A DNA stretch of 64,000 bases from Garcia nutans (lineage: Eukaryota > Streptophyta > Magnoliopsida > Malpighiales > Euphorbiaceae): positions 10,374,501-10,438,500 of the forward strand of contig CANTUV010000007.1 of NCBI GenBank assembly GCA_947685225.1, written 5' to 3'. This document shows positions 21,497 to 33,748 of the stretch, piece by piece (the first letter of the stretch is position 1; the number at the start of each line of letters is the position of its first letter). The notes below the pieces were generated by a model, which was not told where the DNA came from, ran no database searches, and was given only the letters and a program-made list of their open reading frames with translations. A program made the position numbers and the translations under genes.

Positions 21497-24400
21497 TCAC
21501 CAAAATCTCCATGGATCCTTGTATGGAGGTACATAGTTATCTGTAGGGGGGAGAAGCCGAAATGAAGCTACAGTTTTTTCCAGGAATGGCCCCATCTAAA
21601 TTGCATGACAAGTGATTTCTTGTTAGGAAGTAATCTCTCCATTTACAAGTAAGATTATATCAATACACAAACACAAATATAAGAGAGAGAGAGAGCGAGA
21701 GACTGACCTTATTCCACTGTTTACCAAGTGTTGAAGCATTTAGAGTATACAGATAACCTGAAATTAAGTTTCTGAAAGTGAATTGAAGTTCATAAAAGCA
21801 GAAAAGCCATAACCACGAAATATGCAGAACATTTCAAGAGGGACATGGAAATACAAGTTAACCAATGAATAGCTTATCACCAGTTGAATTTGCTAAATCT
21901 TAGAGGCAATGAACCTTAAATGCTTAAATTTTGTGTTGGCTTTGCACCTTTTATCAACTCGAGATTTACTTTTTCTTTTTTCTTTCTTCCAAATGATACA
22001 CATTTTTAGATTAAAAGTGATCTTCATAATGTTATTTCAAGAGAGGAGACTGGTATAAATTACAACAATACATTCAGTTAGGAGCAATTTGAATAAGTTT
22101 TTATGGAACGGTTTGCTTACAACAAAATTTTAAAGCTCCTACCATCTCGTTCAGCTGTTGAAGAAACATAGTGCCGATAAAGGTTTGATTCTTGAGCCTG
22201 CAAATTCCAACTGAAGCATCAAGAACTCATAACAGTAGGCAAATCTTTCAAACAGGAATTCTGCACTTACAGTTTTGGTGGGAGACTTGCGAACCAGGTA
22301 TTCATAATACCAGTATGGCTCACCATGAATCTAAGGGAAAACATAATTGAAACATGCTTCACATTCTATATGCATAACATATCTAGAAATATATGAACAA
22401 ATGTCAAGATATGTATAAAATATTTGATACCACAAGATGAAAGGACTCAGAGCTGCTTACTTCACTATTATGTGCATCAAGAACAGAACTTTCCGCCAAA
22501 CGCTGACTTGAGGTGACTCGCTGCCAGAAGAGAAGATACAAATTGTCAAACCAGCATCAATTTCATCTTAAGGAAATAAGCTTTAAGCATCCCCAAGATG
22601 GATGATGGCCCAACTAAGAACCCAGTGGAGAAGAATGAACATGGTTTTATTAAATTAAGATCATTCTTTAATAACCTCTTCAGAGGCTAAATCTTTAGCC
22701 ATTGCTTTTTGTAAGAAAGCCTGTATAGTATAATATACACATGTTCCTTTAACATTTGTTTTGATGACCATAATTAAAAAGTGTATTTCTGGGGTAGTTA
22801 GGACGTGGACAATGTGCATCGACTTGCCAGTTCACTTCAATTTCAATGTTGCTTGCATTTTGCAATGATGTTCCTAGTGTAAATGAACCAAAACAGGTAA
22901 ACTGCATGTAGCATTTGAACATTCTATGTTTCAACATTCAGCCACAATGCTTCCAACAGGAGTATGCAACTATCACAAATTTTAGCTGCTTGTATTAAAA
23001 GAGGTAAGCAGGCACATTACTAGTGCAGACTTGTCTGATAAGACAGAATCAGCAACATCTTTTGCAGTCCAGGTACTCTTGTCCTTATTTTTTATGAACT
23101 GAAAATTTGGGAGACCTATCTGAATCAAAAAAATAAAATCATAATCCTTAAAAAAAATAAGCCTAGATTGCATGTAGTGGGCATATGACTGAATCTTACT
23201 GTAACAGAAATTATCAGGTTATCAATTATGTCAACGCGCTCAGACACGATGCGCAGGCATGCATCAGCTATATAAAGTTCAGACAAATAGGAAGTCAGTT
23301 ACATCCATTTCCACAATCAATCCTTTAAAAAAGGGCATGTACAGATGTACTAGAGCTTTAAACACCTATCTAACAAATTAATTGAACTTACGGGACAATG
23401 GTGCAGCTGATGAATAACGTTCTGGCTTTCTGGATTCTACCCTTCAAAGAACAAATCATAGACTAGTCATGTTCCCATAATTTTTATAAAGAACTAGTTA
23501 GTTTGCTATTGCACCAAAAACATGAAAGAATTAAGCATGCATTATCCACTTCCCAATTTTTGAAATGATTATTAAGTGCATTTTAGATTTATATTCCACT
23601 TATAAAGTGTGAAAAAGAGACATATCCTTTTCTATAAAAACCCTAAATCCATCTAAAATGGTGGCTGCTGTTTGCCCTAAAGTTGAATTATGCTTATGCA
23701 CGGACATCCTTTTCTGTAACAACCAAAAAAAGAATAAAAAGACTGAAGTAGCTTCCATTCAGTATGAACTGTGCAGTGTTCAAGAACGACTCCACTTAAT
23801 TGGAAGAAGAAAATTTTAGTCCAGCTCGTATCCAACAAAATGATTGCCAAATTGGAGTTGAGAATAACACTTTAAAAAAAGTCCAAATGAAGAGCAGCGG
23901 TTTGGAGGTCAAAGGCCTACCATTTGAAGAGGAACTTCTTAGATGGAAACTCCACTGGGTATGAGTAAGTATAAGCATTTATTTCATCAACCAATGAATC
24001 CATTTTCAGATCTTCCTCTGCAAAGGACTGCAATAGAGCTAATATAATACGTGAGAGGCAGAAAATGGATGAAGAAGAAGAAGAAGAAGAAGAAGTGAAC
24101 TAAGTTGCATTTTCATTAGAATCACAACACAAGTTAGCCTTTACCAAACCAATCACAATGCAGAGGCATTTGAATTAACATACTTAACAATTGTCAAATT
24201 ATCTGTTCAATCCCTAGAAAATTGTATTCATTCTCCTTGATTGTAACCCAAAAAATTAAAATCAGAACACACCCAAAATTTACCTTAGAAGCTACAAAAA
24301 CTATAGAGAGAGACAGAGAGATGTGTGAATGAAAGTAAAGGTTACCCAAAGATGGAAAGGCAATGGACGAGGAAGAAGATAGACCAAAAAGCAGCAAATC

Positions 24401-24669
24401 CCTTCTGAAAACCGCATTTAAAGAAACGGGTCTTGAAGAAGAAATACAAGAACGTATCATTATCTTATCTTTTAACTTGCATTTGTTCTGGTTCGCTAAG
24501 GTTGTCGTCTGGTTCCTGCAATTCGAATCACAAAACAAAACTTTATTTAGAAAAATGAAGCAAAAACAGACACAACCCATATTCACAACTTCACATAGAG
24601 AAAGAGAGAGTACTTATAGAAAGGAGAGAGGAGAGATTGAGAGCAGAGAAGGACCATTGCCGTGCTCAT
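21497..24669 (-). CDS. PPD5: PsbP domain-containing protein, thylakoid lumen (PPD5-like)
   Basis: Eleven exons on the minus strand give a 287-residue protein: 24669-24614, 24515-24346, 24017-23921, 23441-23392, 23267-23200, 23119-23021, 22520-22461, 22330-22271, 22197-22143, 21757-21708, 21595-21497. All phases agree (864 nt). Residues 1-70 are a Ser/Thr-rich chloroplast transit peptide followed by a twin-arginine plus hydrophobic segment (FRRDLLLFGL, Arg56-Arg57), pointing to Tat import into the lumen. The rest is a PsbP/Mog1-like fold with YSYPVEFPSKKFLFKW, RPERYSSAAP-type and DKSTWTAKDVADSVLSD blocks, ending KDPWRFW. It matches Arabidopsis PPD5 (At5g11450) as I remember it. The first intron (24516-24613, donor GTACTC) is inferred. 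Without it the next in-frame starts are 24586 or 24460, with poorer transit peptides. It is an extrinsic lumenal PsbP homologue; its biochemical role is not settled. Confidence 0.87.
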
Positions 24670-24950
24670 GCTCTTGCTCTTACTCTACTCGCCTCATCCG
24701 CGTTTCTCTTTTCCATTTTATACCATGCTGTTATTTTATTGTTCTCAATATTAAAATTTAGATTTATGCTAAAAAAATTATTAAAATTTGAATACGAAAA
24801 CGACGCCGTTTGGCATTAAAAAAAAATAATTTTAAGCCTATTTTATATTATATATTATTTAATTTATTTATCATATATATATATATATTAAGGTGGACGG
24901 GACCACCGGCAATAATTATTAATATCTCAAATAAGGAAAAGTATTATCAG

Positions 24951-26086
24951 TCAATACAAAGCCTTTAATGAACTTAGAGTTTCAAAAATTTTAGACGCTC
25001 TATTGATACGACTATAATAAGCTAAATAATGAGCTGCTTGATTGTCCTCCCTATAAGTATGAACAATAGAAACAGAGTCAGGAAGAGAAATAAGCCAAGC
25101 TAATGAAGATGGCACAGGGCCATGGTGAGAAGCAAAATCAACTATCTGCATGGAATCAACTTCAGCAACAATCTGCTTATAACCCAAAGAAAAGATTCAT
25201 TGAAGACTATGAAATAGGGCTTAAACCTCAGCATTAAAGGGATTACTTGCCTGTAAAATAAAACATTTACCAATAATAAAATTACCATGATCATCGTGCA
25301 ACAAAGCTCCTCCTGACAGTAAAGACTCTGAATAGGAAGCATCAACATTCAACTTCACAAAACCACTTCTCGGCTTAACCCAATATACCAATTTCGGCTT
25401 CACAACCTTCTTCCCAAAATTCGCAGGTAAAATATCTCTAAAATCTGTAGTATGAATAGTAAATTTAGATGATGAGAAAGTCACCCCCAATGTAACAAAG
25501 TTTTTGAGATAAGTAAATGGCTTGAATTAAAGTCCACTGTTACACCAGCCCAATAAATCTTGCAATAAGCTAACCAAATGGAATATAAAATAACCAATGG
25601 GATAAGTCGACAAAGCCTACTTCTTAGGTTGGAAGATTTAGCATTAAGACACCAGCTCATAAGTTCTCCCCGAAGAGAAAAAGAGAAACTCCTGTCGTGA
25701 GGAATAATTTGGGCCCTATAATACTTCCAAATATTGTTACTAAACAGGCAACGAAATAAAACATGATCAGAAGAAGCTTCATTCCTTAAACAAAAAGGAC
25801 AAACAGAAGCTAACTGAACTCCTATACGTCGTAACTTATCAGGAAAAGGGAGAGCAAGGTTCACAAGTTTCCATCCGAAAATTGAAAAACGAAGAGGAAT
25901 AATCGAATCCCATAAAGATGTAGAAGATAAAGATTGATCTTTCTTGGGGCGAATGACATCATAAATATCACCAAATTTAAAGCTAAATTCAGAATCTCGA
26001 AATCGGTCATACAACTGCTTACCATTTATCTCAACATTTTTGTACCTGTCATAGGTCCGATAAATTATATAAATTAAAATAGTCAA
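24951..26086 (-). mobile_element. 5'-truncated plant LINE (L1-type) fragment: zf-RVT and RNase H
   Basis: Minus strand. Residues from 26086 down to 25485 form the zinc-binding reverse-transcriptase domain (zf-RVT) common in plant LINE pol proteins: SLWDSIIPLRFSIFGWKL, then PFPDKLRRIGV, CPFC and HVLFRCLFSNNIW. After a frame change near 25485 comes an RNase H (RVT_3) domain: FVKLNVDASY, GGALLHDDHG, a further break near 25200, then EVDSMQIVDF and the terminal YREDNQAAHYLA. RT and endonuclease are missing. It lies between the divergent PsbP-domain and PAM2/CUE genes. Confidence 0.82.
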
Positions 26087-27641
26087 AAAATTAATATATT
26101 TATATATAGCTTAATATGTGTAAATTAAGTTATATATTTTTTAAATTAAATATATTAAACAAGCTGAGCTTTTTAGATAAATTAATTTGTAAGCTAATAA
26201 GTTAAATTTTTTTAATTTAAATTTAACTTATTTAATAAATAAATATTTTAAATTTAAACATATAAAAAAATGCATTTCCGGGTTGTTTCCTTTTTTAAAA
26301 ATATATAAAAAAAAAATCGAGACTAAACTAAATCCAACATTAGCTCATTCCCATATACGAAACCGTTACCAAACTAACCTCAATAATTCAAAGTGAATAA
26401 AACGGAGTTTTTTAATATTAATTAATAATTATTTAATAAATCATAATTTGATAATTCTCTTTATTTCTTTCTCTTCTTTTTTAAATTGCTTTCTTGTCTG
26501 TGCTCCAAAAAAAAAATTGCTTTCTTATTAGTATTCTTCTCTGGATCTCTTCGATCTGAAAAACAATACCTAATAGAAATTTAGGGTTTCATTTCATATC
26601 CTTTCGAGATAATTCTAGTTGGTTCTTTGTTTTCAATTTTTAGAGGTACACATACGTTGAGATTTTTACTTATTAGTCCTTTTTTTATTTTCTTAATTCA
26701 ATTATTGTTTGTGCTTTGATTATGGGGATCAAATCAAGATCGCCATTCCTTTTCCTTTTTTTTCTATTGTTGATCCTTATTTATAAGGTATCAATTTGAC
26801 GTTTTAAATCGATTTTTTTTTTATCATTGGATTGTTTTCTTTGAGTTAATTGTTTAATTTTTTTTCATTCCATAGTTGATTGAAATGTAATTGGGGAAAA
26901 TATTTTTTTTTCCGTCATCATCGTGATCTTTGGTTATTGTTATGGCACAGCAATTTATTTCCTTTTGAAATGTTATTTTTTTCCTATTCTTGAATGGGTA
27001 CTGCATATTGAAATTCCGTACATGTGTTTTTATTTTTTTAAAATTTATGTGTAGTTTATTGACATTGTTTGAGAAAGGTTGATTAATATAAAGATTATGT
27101 GTTTTCTTTCTATAACCTATTGTAGAAGTGTTGTTCACATTTTTATTACATTACATGAACAGTGATTTGATTTTGTTTGGTTAATTTAGTAGATTTTGTG
27201 CTTCTTATTCAGACCCCGTCTAAGGTTCTTCTGTCTTCCCCTTGCCACACCTGAACAGAATTTTGTTTCTTTTCTCTATGCCCTGGCCTAGCAAAGCAGT
27301 AAGGGTTGGTACTTTGAATTCTTCTTGTGAAACTGAATTCATATGTTTTGTTGAGTTCATGGCACGTATCTATTTTAATTTTAAAATTCTAGGTTGATGA
27401 TTCTGAGCACTCGCATTGGTTTTTCAATGTGCTTAATGAAGAAGTCAAGTGATCACTTTGGACTACCATGGACTTATCTTGATACCTTTTAATGTTCCCA
27501 TACAGCTCAATATAGGAAATTTTAAGCTATAAATTTTGTTAAACTTCTTAAGATTGTTTTATGATGTATTGGGGTTGTGGTAATGGGTTTTCTGTTTGTT
27601 TGTTTGGAGTCAAACAGTGATCTGCTCTCTGAATTAAAGCA
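26087..27641 (+). other. AT-rich spacer, promoter and 5' UTR of the PAM2/CUE gene
   Basis: 26087-26520 is AT-rich with no open frame. From about 26550 the sequence looks like a spliced 5' UTR (TTAGGGTTTCATTTC near 26580) with a long leader intron. A likely acceptor AACAG ends at 27618, giving a 23-base UTR exon before the ATG at 27642. Nothing else was identified. Confidence 0.45.
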
Positions 27642-29145
27642 ATGAAACCTGGAGTATCGACATTGAATCCTTATGCAGCATCATATGAACCATTGTATAA
27701 GAGAGGAACGGTTGAAAAAATTGAAGTTCCTGGAGTCACCTCACAAGTTTCTCACGGTGGCAATCAAAGTGCCTGGTATGCACCTGCTGAGCATACTACA
27801 CAGAGCAGGCAGCATGATCAATCTTCTTCCGTTTCTCAAGTACATATGCTTAAAGGTCACTCTTCCCATGGTTTTTCTTGTTCATCATCACAAATTCCAA
27901 ATGAAATGAGACAAAAGCAGATGATGGATGAAGAATTTGACATGGATTTGGAATATCTTAAGATGGCATTTCCTGGTATATCTGATGAGTCCCTTAATGA
28001 TGTCTATATGGCAAACAATGGTGACTTGGAAGCTACTATTGATATGCTAACACAACTTGAGGTAACTTCTACATAATTTTTCTTGCTTTTTGTCTTCTTC
28101 TTCTTCTTCTTTTTGTGTCTATGCGTGTCTCTGTGTGTGACGGGGACAGGATGATGTACACTGCCAAATAGTGAAATGATCAAGCAGCTCATCACAATGG
28201 GCATCTATGTAAATTTTGTGGATTAGGATAAGGGGAGCAAAATAGTAATATGCATATTCTACTTGAGATTTCATGGGTAATGGTGTAAATGTTATGAGCT
28301 AATATTTTGCCTGCACAATTTTCCTTTTTCTTTCCGTATACTTTCTTCTTCCTTTATCTTTGATCTATATATGCTTAACCCACAGTGTCAATATTTTTCT
28401 GGTTTCTCTTTGCTTCTTTTCATTGTTTGATTCTTGCATGTCTGTTTTGTCACAATTTATGTTCTTCAGTATATCAGAGTGCTTTATTTGTTTGACTGTT
28501 TTTCTGTATCATATCTTAAATATCAGAATCAACTTGTCTAGTTAATCTTTTTAAATGATGTATGACAACTAGAGATACCTAATGGCAATTGTATTATGCT
28601 GGAGTTAGTGGGACTATTCTATAATGTTGTTTGCTGGGGTGGACACCATCCTCTTTTCGCCAAAAGTTTATGCACATATGACCAAGTGCTTGTACTTGCA
28701 TATACAGAAATCTCTCTAAATTATCAAATATTATCTGGATTTTTTGTTTTGTCGGACTTGTTATACTTTCTCGTTGCAAGATCATTGATGAACTGCAAGT
28801 AAAGACTGCTTTGGACCCATATTCAACTCAGTGACAAGTTGATGCTGTGAAAATCCTTGCCCTCTTGGGAACTTCTAATTTATTTAAGCAAAGGTTGTAG
28901 AAATTACATATTGAACCCATATTCTTGTTTATTTAATGTTGTAAATCCGAGTCTAATATGATGTCTATCTAATTATCCTAAATTTGTTGTTTTTCAATCT
29001 GCAGTACCCTTTTGAGTCTCCTGAAAACCTTCCAGACGCTTTGGATATTGGAGATGTCTCTGAATCTGTGTCTTCAGTTGTAGGAGAAGCCGTTGCCTCT
29101 TCATCTGGTTCTGCAGCCTCAGAGTCGGTCACTGTCACTTTGTGA
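27642..29145 (+). CDS. CID5: PAM2 + CUE domain PABP-interacting protein (CID5-like)
   Basis: Two coding exons (27642-28061, 29005-29145; GT-AG intron, phase 0) encode 186 residues. Residues 6-18 (STLNPYAASYEPL) are a PAM2 motif, which binds the MLLE domain of poly(A)-binding protein. Residues about 97-140 (DMDLEYLKMAFPGISDESL to DLEATIDMLTQLE) are a CUE ubiquitin-binding domain. The Ser-rich tail ends SVTVTL. Arabidopsis CID5 (At5g11440, also IPD1) has this architecture and size. It probably links mRNA-bound PABP to ubiquitin-dependent events. CID6 is a close paralogue, so the number could differ. The gene is divergent from the PsbP-domain gene, as are their Arabidopsis counterparts as I remember them. 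Confidence 0.9.
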
Positions 29146-29215
29146 ATTGTTCAGTTGTCGATTTTCTTGAAATTGTGGATAAGAAGTATATAATAGGAAA
29201 TGTTTCCTTTCCTTT

Positions 29216-29271
29216 GAGGTGGGAGAGATGCATATATTTTGCTGAGGTGGGAGAGATGCATATATTTTGCT
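29216..29271 (+). repeat. 28-bp perfect tandem duplication in the CID5-like 3' UTR
   Basis: Two identical 28-base units (29216-29243 and 29244-29271) starting GAGGTGGGAGAGATGCATAT lie 70 bases after the stop codon. TGCATA and AT-rich motifs in this position could affect 3' end formation, but that is only inference. Confidence 0.9.
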
Positions 29272-29689
29272 TTGTTTTGGGTGTAAAGTTGTCAGGTGCT
29301 TGTTCCCCAGCGTTCTCTTTTGGTTTTCTGGGTTCTGCTATGGGTCAAAAACGCTTCTGAGCATGCATTGCTGGTTATAGTGTTTCTGAAATGGAAGTGT
29401 TATTTTGCTCCTGGACAATATCTTTTACTTTGACATGGGTATGCTATGTTGTAAAGAAAAGCTGAAATCAAAATGGTTCAGGATTATTATATAAAAAAAG
29501 CATTAAATTTGATATATGATGGTTGAAAGCATTTCTGTTGCTTTGTTTTTTGTCTTAAGCATTTCTTGCCTTGTTTCTTTTACCTTTTTTTTTTTGCTCT
29601 CTAGTTTGCAATTTTGCATTGCTGAGAATAGGAGTAACAAAAATGATCCCCCAGTCATTCCTAATTTATTCAGTCTTTTAATAAATATT

Positions 29690-31140
29690 ACGTTATTAAT
29701 GAGAGATTTTTCATAGTAGAGGAAAATAAGAAAAGTTAATAAATAATTAATATATATTTTTTTATAATTTATTTATCTATTCAAGAAATAAAAGAAGACG
29801 CCTTTAATAATCTTAAAGTTAAAAAAAATCTGTTTATATTTTTTGATCCAAATAAATAAAACTCTTACAAGTAATTTCTATTCGAGCCTCTCTTTTTTTT
29901 TACCTTACAACGAGGGCTAAATTAATAATTTTCTTTATAACAAATTAATAATTTATTTACTTATTTTTTGCTAAGTTTAGATGGTTATAAGGAAATTACA
30001 TAAAGTTAAATAAACTAAAGTATATTTTTTTTTGGTGTAAATTTACATTCATTACCCTTCACTTTGTCAGATATACAACGGTTACAATTATTTTTCAATA
30101 ATTTGCTTTTTTGTTTCTTTTTTTATAGAATTTCACGTTATTTTTTTTTATTTTTGTAATTTTTGCATTTTTTATTTTTAATATTTTTTTATAAATAACT
30201 TTTTTATTATTATATTTCATCGTATATATAAAAAAAAATAAATATGTACATAATATATACAAAATATATATAATACACATAAAATAAATAATTATATATA
30301 TATAACATATACATAACATATTCTTAATATATGTATAATTTATAGTGTGTAAAACAAGCAGTAATATATATATAACATATACATAACATATGTATAATAT
30401 ATATAATATATATATTATAATTAATCAATATATAAAGATTAGAAAATATATATTTATAATATATATATTATAATTAAATAACATGTAAAAGTTATATAAT
30501 ATATAAAATATAAAATATAATATACATGACATATATATATATATGATATATCCATAATATATCTGAAATATATAAAATTATATTATAAAATAATATTTTG
30601 AAGATTTTTTAAATTTTTTTTATAAAATTATGTTATTTTCTCTTGAAGGTATTATTTTATAAAATAATATTTAAAATAAATTTAATTTTTATATTTTTTT
30701 AAAAAAATTTATAATATATCTTTAACATATATAAAATATATATAAATAATAAAAATATAATGATATATAATATTTTTATAATTTTATAAATTTTTGAGGT
30801 ATTTTAAAAAAAATTATATTAACAGTATTTTTTAAAAAAATAGTTTTATAGATAATTTTATAAAAAGTCCTGAAAATTATATATGAAATTAATTATTATA
30901 GTTATGAATTTAATTATAATATTATTTTAAAATTATCGTAATTATAATAATATTTTCTAAAATTATTAAAAAAAAATTTCTTTTTTATGAAAAGATAAAT
31001 ATATAATAGGATATTTGTGTAATAAAATATTAGAATTAAAGGTAAAAATAAAAAATAAAAGTTATAACACTTATTAACACCAAAAGATGAAATATTAAAA
31101 TTAAGAGTTTTTAACCTTTTATTAATCATATAAAATCCCC
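29690..31140. other. Extreme AT-rich island with TATA-type repeats
   Basis: About 1.4 kb that is almost entirely A/T. Between about 30230 and 30770 it is dominated by ATATAT, ATAACATATACATAACAT and TATAAAAT motifs. A segment built on TATAACATATACATAACATA occurs twice, near 30299 and 30369. No open frame, RNA gene or transposon end is convincing. It separates the CID5-like 3' end from the PPR promoter and could act as a matrix-attachment or replication-slippage-prone region. Confidence 0.6.
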
Positions 31141-31560
31141 TCTTTCAATTTATACTTTTCTCAAAAATACATTTTACTCCCATCTTCATGTTTTACCGTA
31201 CCAAACATAGGAATCATTTGCAGTATTAGAAATTGCAAAAATATCGATTTTGCTTTTGCGGGCCCGCCATTCTTGCGACGTCGTTTCATTAATAGAAAAA
31301 AATCATCTTCTTCGTTGTTAAACCCTACCGGCTACCATGGTTTACGAGCTTCGTTTGTTTGTTTGTTTTGTTTGCTTTCATTTTTCAATTGGTTTCCGGG
31401 GAAATGCAGCGAAGGCCGATGAAACAGAAATTTTTTAGATTCCATTTATGTAATTTCTTTATATAAATACATCTGAAATTTGTAACATCAACAGCTAAAT
31501 AAACCCTTTGTTTTATTTTCTTTCGGATTTCCTTTCCTCTCTCTTATTTCATCAGAATTT

Positions 31561-33748
31561 GTGATTCCCTTTGTTTATAATGCGATTATACTTACACATT
31601 ATGACTTGGTTACCTTCCAATGCGTTTTATCTCAATTCCTGCAACTACTCACTCTCCGTCGAACTCCCAAAACCTTCGCTTTCTCTTTCAGATTTTCATT
31701 TTCCTCCTCTCGTGCTCTTGAAACACTTGCTAATATTTCTGAAGAAACTACTGCAAATATCTACGATAACTGTAATTATGCTGAATTGCAGCGCAAGATG
31801 CAGACTTTTGCAACTTCTGGTGACTTCAAGCAAGCTCTCAACACTTTGAATTTAATGAGGAAAACGCCTGGAAGGCCTACCGTCTATGATTTTAATTCTT
31901 TGCTTTATTGTTATTTCAAGTCTCGCTATGTTTCGGTTCAACTATTGTTGGACTTTTACCTTGGAACGAAGAGGTTTGGGCCTTCGCCAAATGCTTTAAC
32001 TTTTAGTATACTTTGTAATTGTATGCTATCATCTGGGAATATGGAAGATTCATTATTTATTGTTGAGAGATGATTGGCAGTGGGTTTGTGCCAACTTTTC
32101 AAATTTTGTTAAAATTGCTGAAAAAATCACTCCAGTTGGGGAATTTGATGGCTTCTCTTCATGTGTTTGAGGTTATGTTAAAGCTAGCCTATGTTCCTAC
32201 TGAATCTACTTTTACTTCAATGATTTGTATGCTAAGCAGAGCTGGGATGACACGTGAAGCTTACATTGTGTTTTATGCTCTTTTAATAAGGGTTATTTTT
32301 TTGAGGTACATACTTTTAATCCAATTTTATGGGCATTGTGCAAGTCTAATCAGAGTTATACTGCTTTGAATTTGTTTTATTCGATGAAGAAGAGAGGTGT
32401 TGTATACAATGTATGCTCATTTACAGCTTTGGTTTATGGATTTTGTAAAGAAGGTTTTAAGGAAGATGCTTTGAAGTGTTTCCATGAAATTAAAGGTAAT
32501 GGTTGTAAACCCAATGTCATAACTTATACGGTAGTAATTAAGTTTCTTTGTGATAATGGGATAATGAAGGAGGCAATGAGAATTTTGGGTCAGATGGAAA
32601 GAGAAGGGTGCAGTCCTGACTTACTGACATATAATGTAATCATCCGTGAACTCTGTCAACAAGGTAAATTTTCTGAAATTTCTGAGCTCTTTTACATCAT
32701 AGATCAAAAGGGATTTTCTCCTGATTCATACACATATGCCACCTTGGCTGGAGGCCTTTTAAAGATTGGCAAAGTTGGCTTCGCTTATGAATTGTTGCTT
32801 GATGCAATTTCTAGAGGCTATAATGTGGATGTTGCTTTTTATAATATATTTCTCCATTGCTTATGTTGTCCAAAAAGATTAAGAGAGGCATTAATTATGT
32901 TGAACAACATGATAGAAGAAGGTTTTATGCCAAATACTGTGTCATATAACACAATTTTAGATGGCTATTGTAAGGAAAATGGTGCTGATGACGCTTTGGA
33001 ACTCTTGGACCAGTTTGAGTGGAAGGCATACGGGCCTGATGTGATTTCTTTCAATACGATTTTATGGCAGGCATGTAAACATGGGAGCTCTCAGATGATA
33101 CAGAAGATCTTGTACCGAATGGAGTATGAAGGAATTAAGTATGATATTGTCAGTTTTAATTTTCTGATCCAATATTTCTGCAGAGTTGGAAAATTTTCAG
33201 AATGTTTAAAGCTATTGGAGGCCATGATGCATTCTGGCTCTAGTGCAACTATAGTCACTCTTAACGTGGTATTGGACAAACTTTGCAAGAATGGATTAAT
33301 AGGAACTGCACTTCGAATTTTTAAAAATTTTACAAATTCTGGATTCCTTCCTAGTTTAATCTCGTATAATATTCTAATCCATGCTTCCATTAGAGTACAC
33401 AATAAAGTTTTGGCAAATCAGTTGCTTAGGGATATGTATAACGAAGGTCTGAAACCTGATGGTTTTACTTATCAATCCTTAATCATTGGCTATTGCAGGG
33501 AAGGAAAGGTATCAATTGCACTCGAGCTGAGGGATGAAATGATAGACAATGGGCTTACTCCAGGTATTGCCATTTATAATTCCATATTGAAGGCAATGCT
33601 TTTGGAAAATAAATTTCGGGATTTTTTATCATTGCTGAGGGTCATGATTTTAGAGAAGTGTGACTTTAATGGTGACATTCTGGATATCCTAGATCAAGCT
33701 CAATCGAAAGGTTGGATAAAAGATTTGCAAAGGTTGTGGAAAGTCTAA
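31561..33748 (+). CDS. P-class pentatricopeptide repeat protein gene, frame-broken
   Basis: A single-exon P-class PPR gene, roughly 725 residues if read through. About 15 tandem 35-residue repeats with the usual pattern are visible (VYNVCSFTALVYGFCKEG, PNVITYTVVIKFLCDNG, PDLLTYNVIIRELCQQG). No E, DYW or SMR tail is present; it ends after RLWKV. Such proteins bind specific organellar RNAs, and the N-terminal RRTPKTFAFSFRFSF stretch is compatible with organelle targeting. The frame changes twice: near 32067 (VER then a TGA, where one missing A explains it) and near 32292 (again one missing A in a TTAATAAGG run). The N-terminal frame also has no ATG before 31798; ATGs at 31580 and 31601 are in another frame. 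It is either a young pseudogene or has three sequencing or assembly errors. Confidence 0.85.

Noticed and set aside
24363..24761. Plus-strand 132-codon frame beginning MDEEEDRPKSSK
   Set aside because: It is antisense to the first exons of the PsbP-domain gene, whose splicing and homology are consistent.
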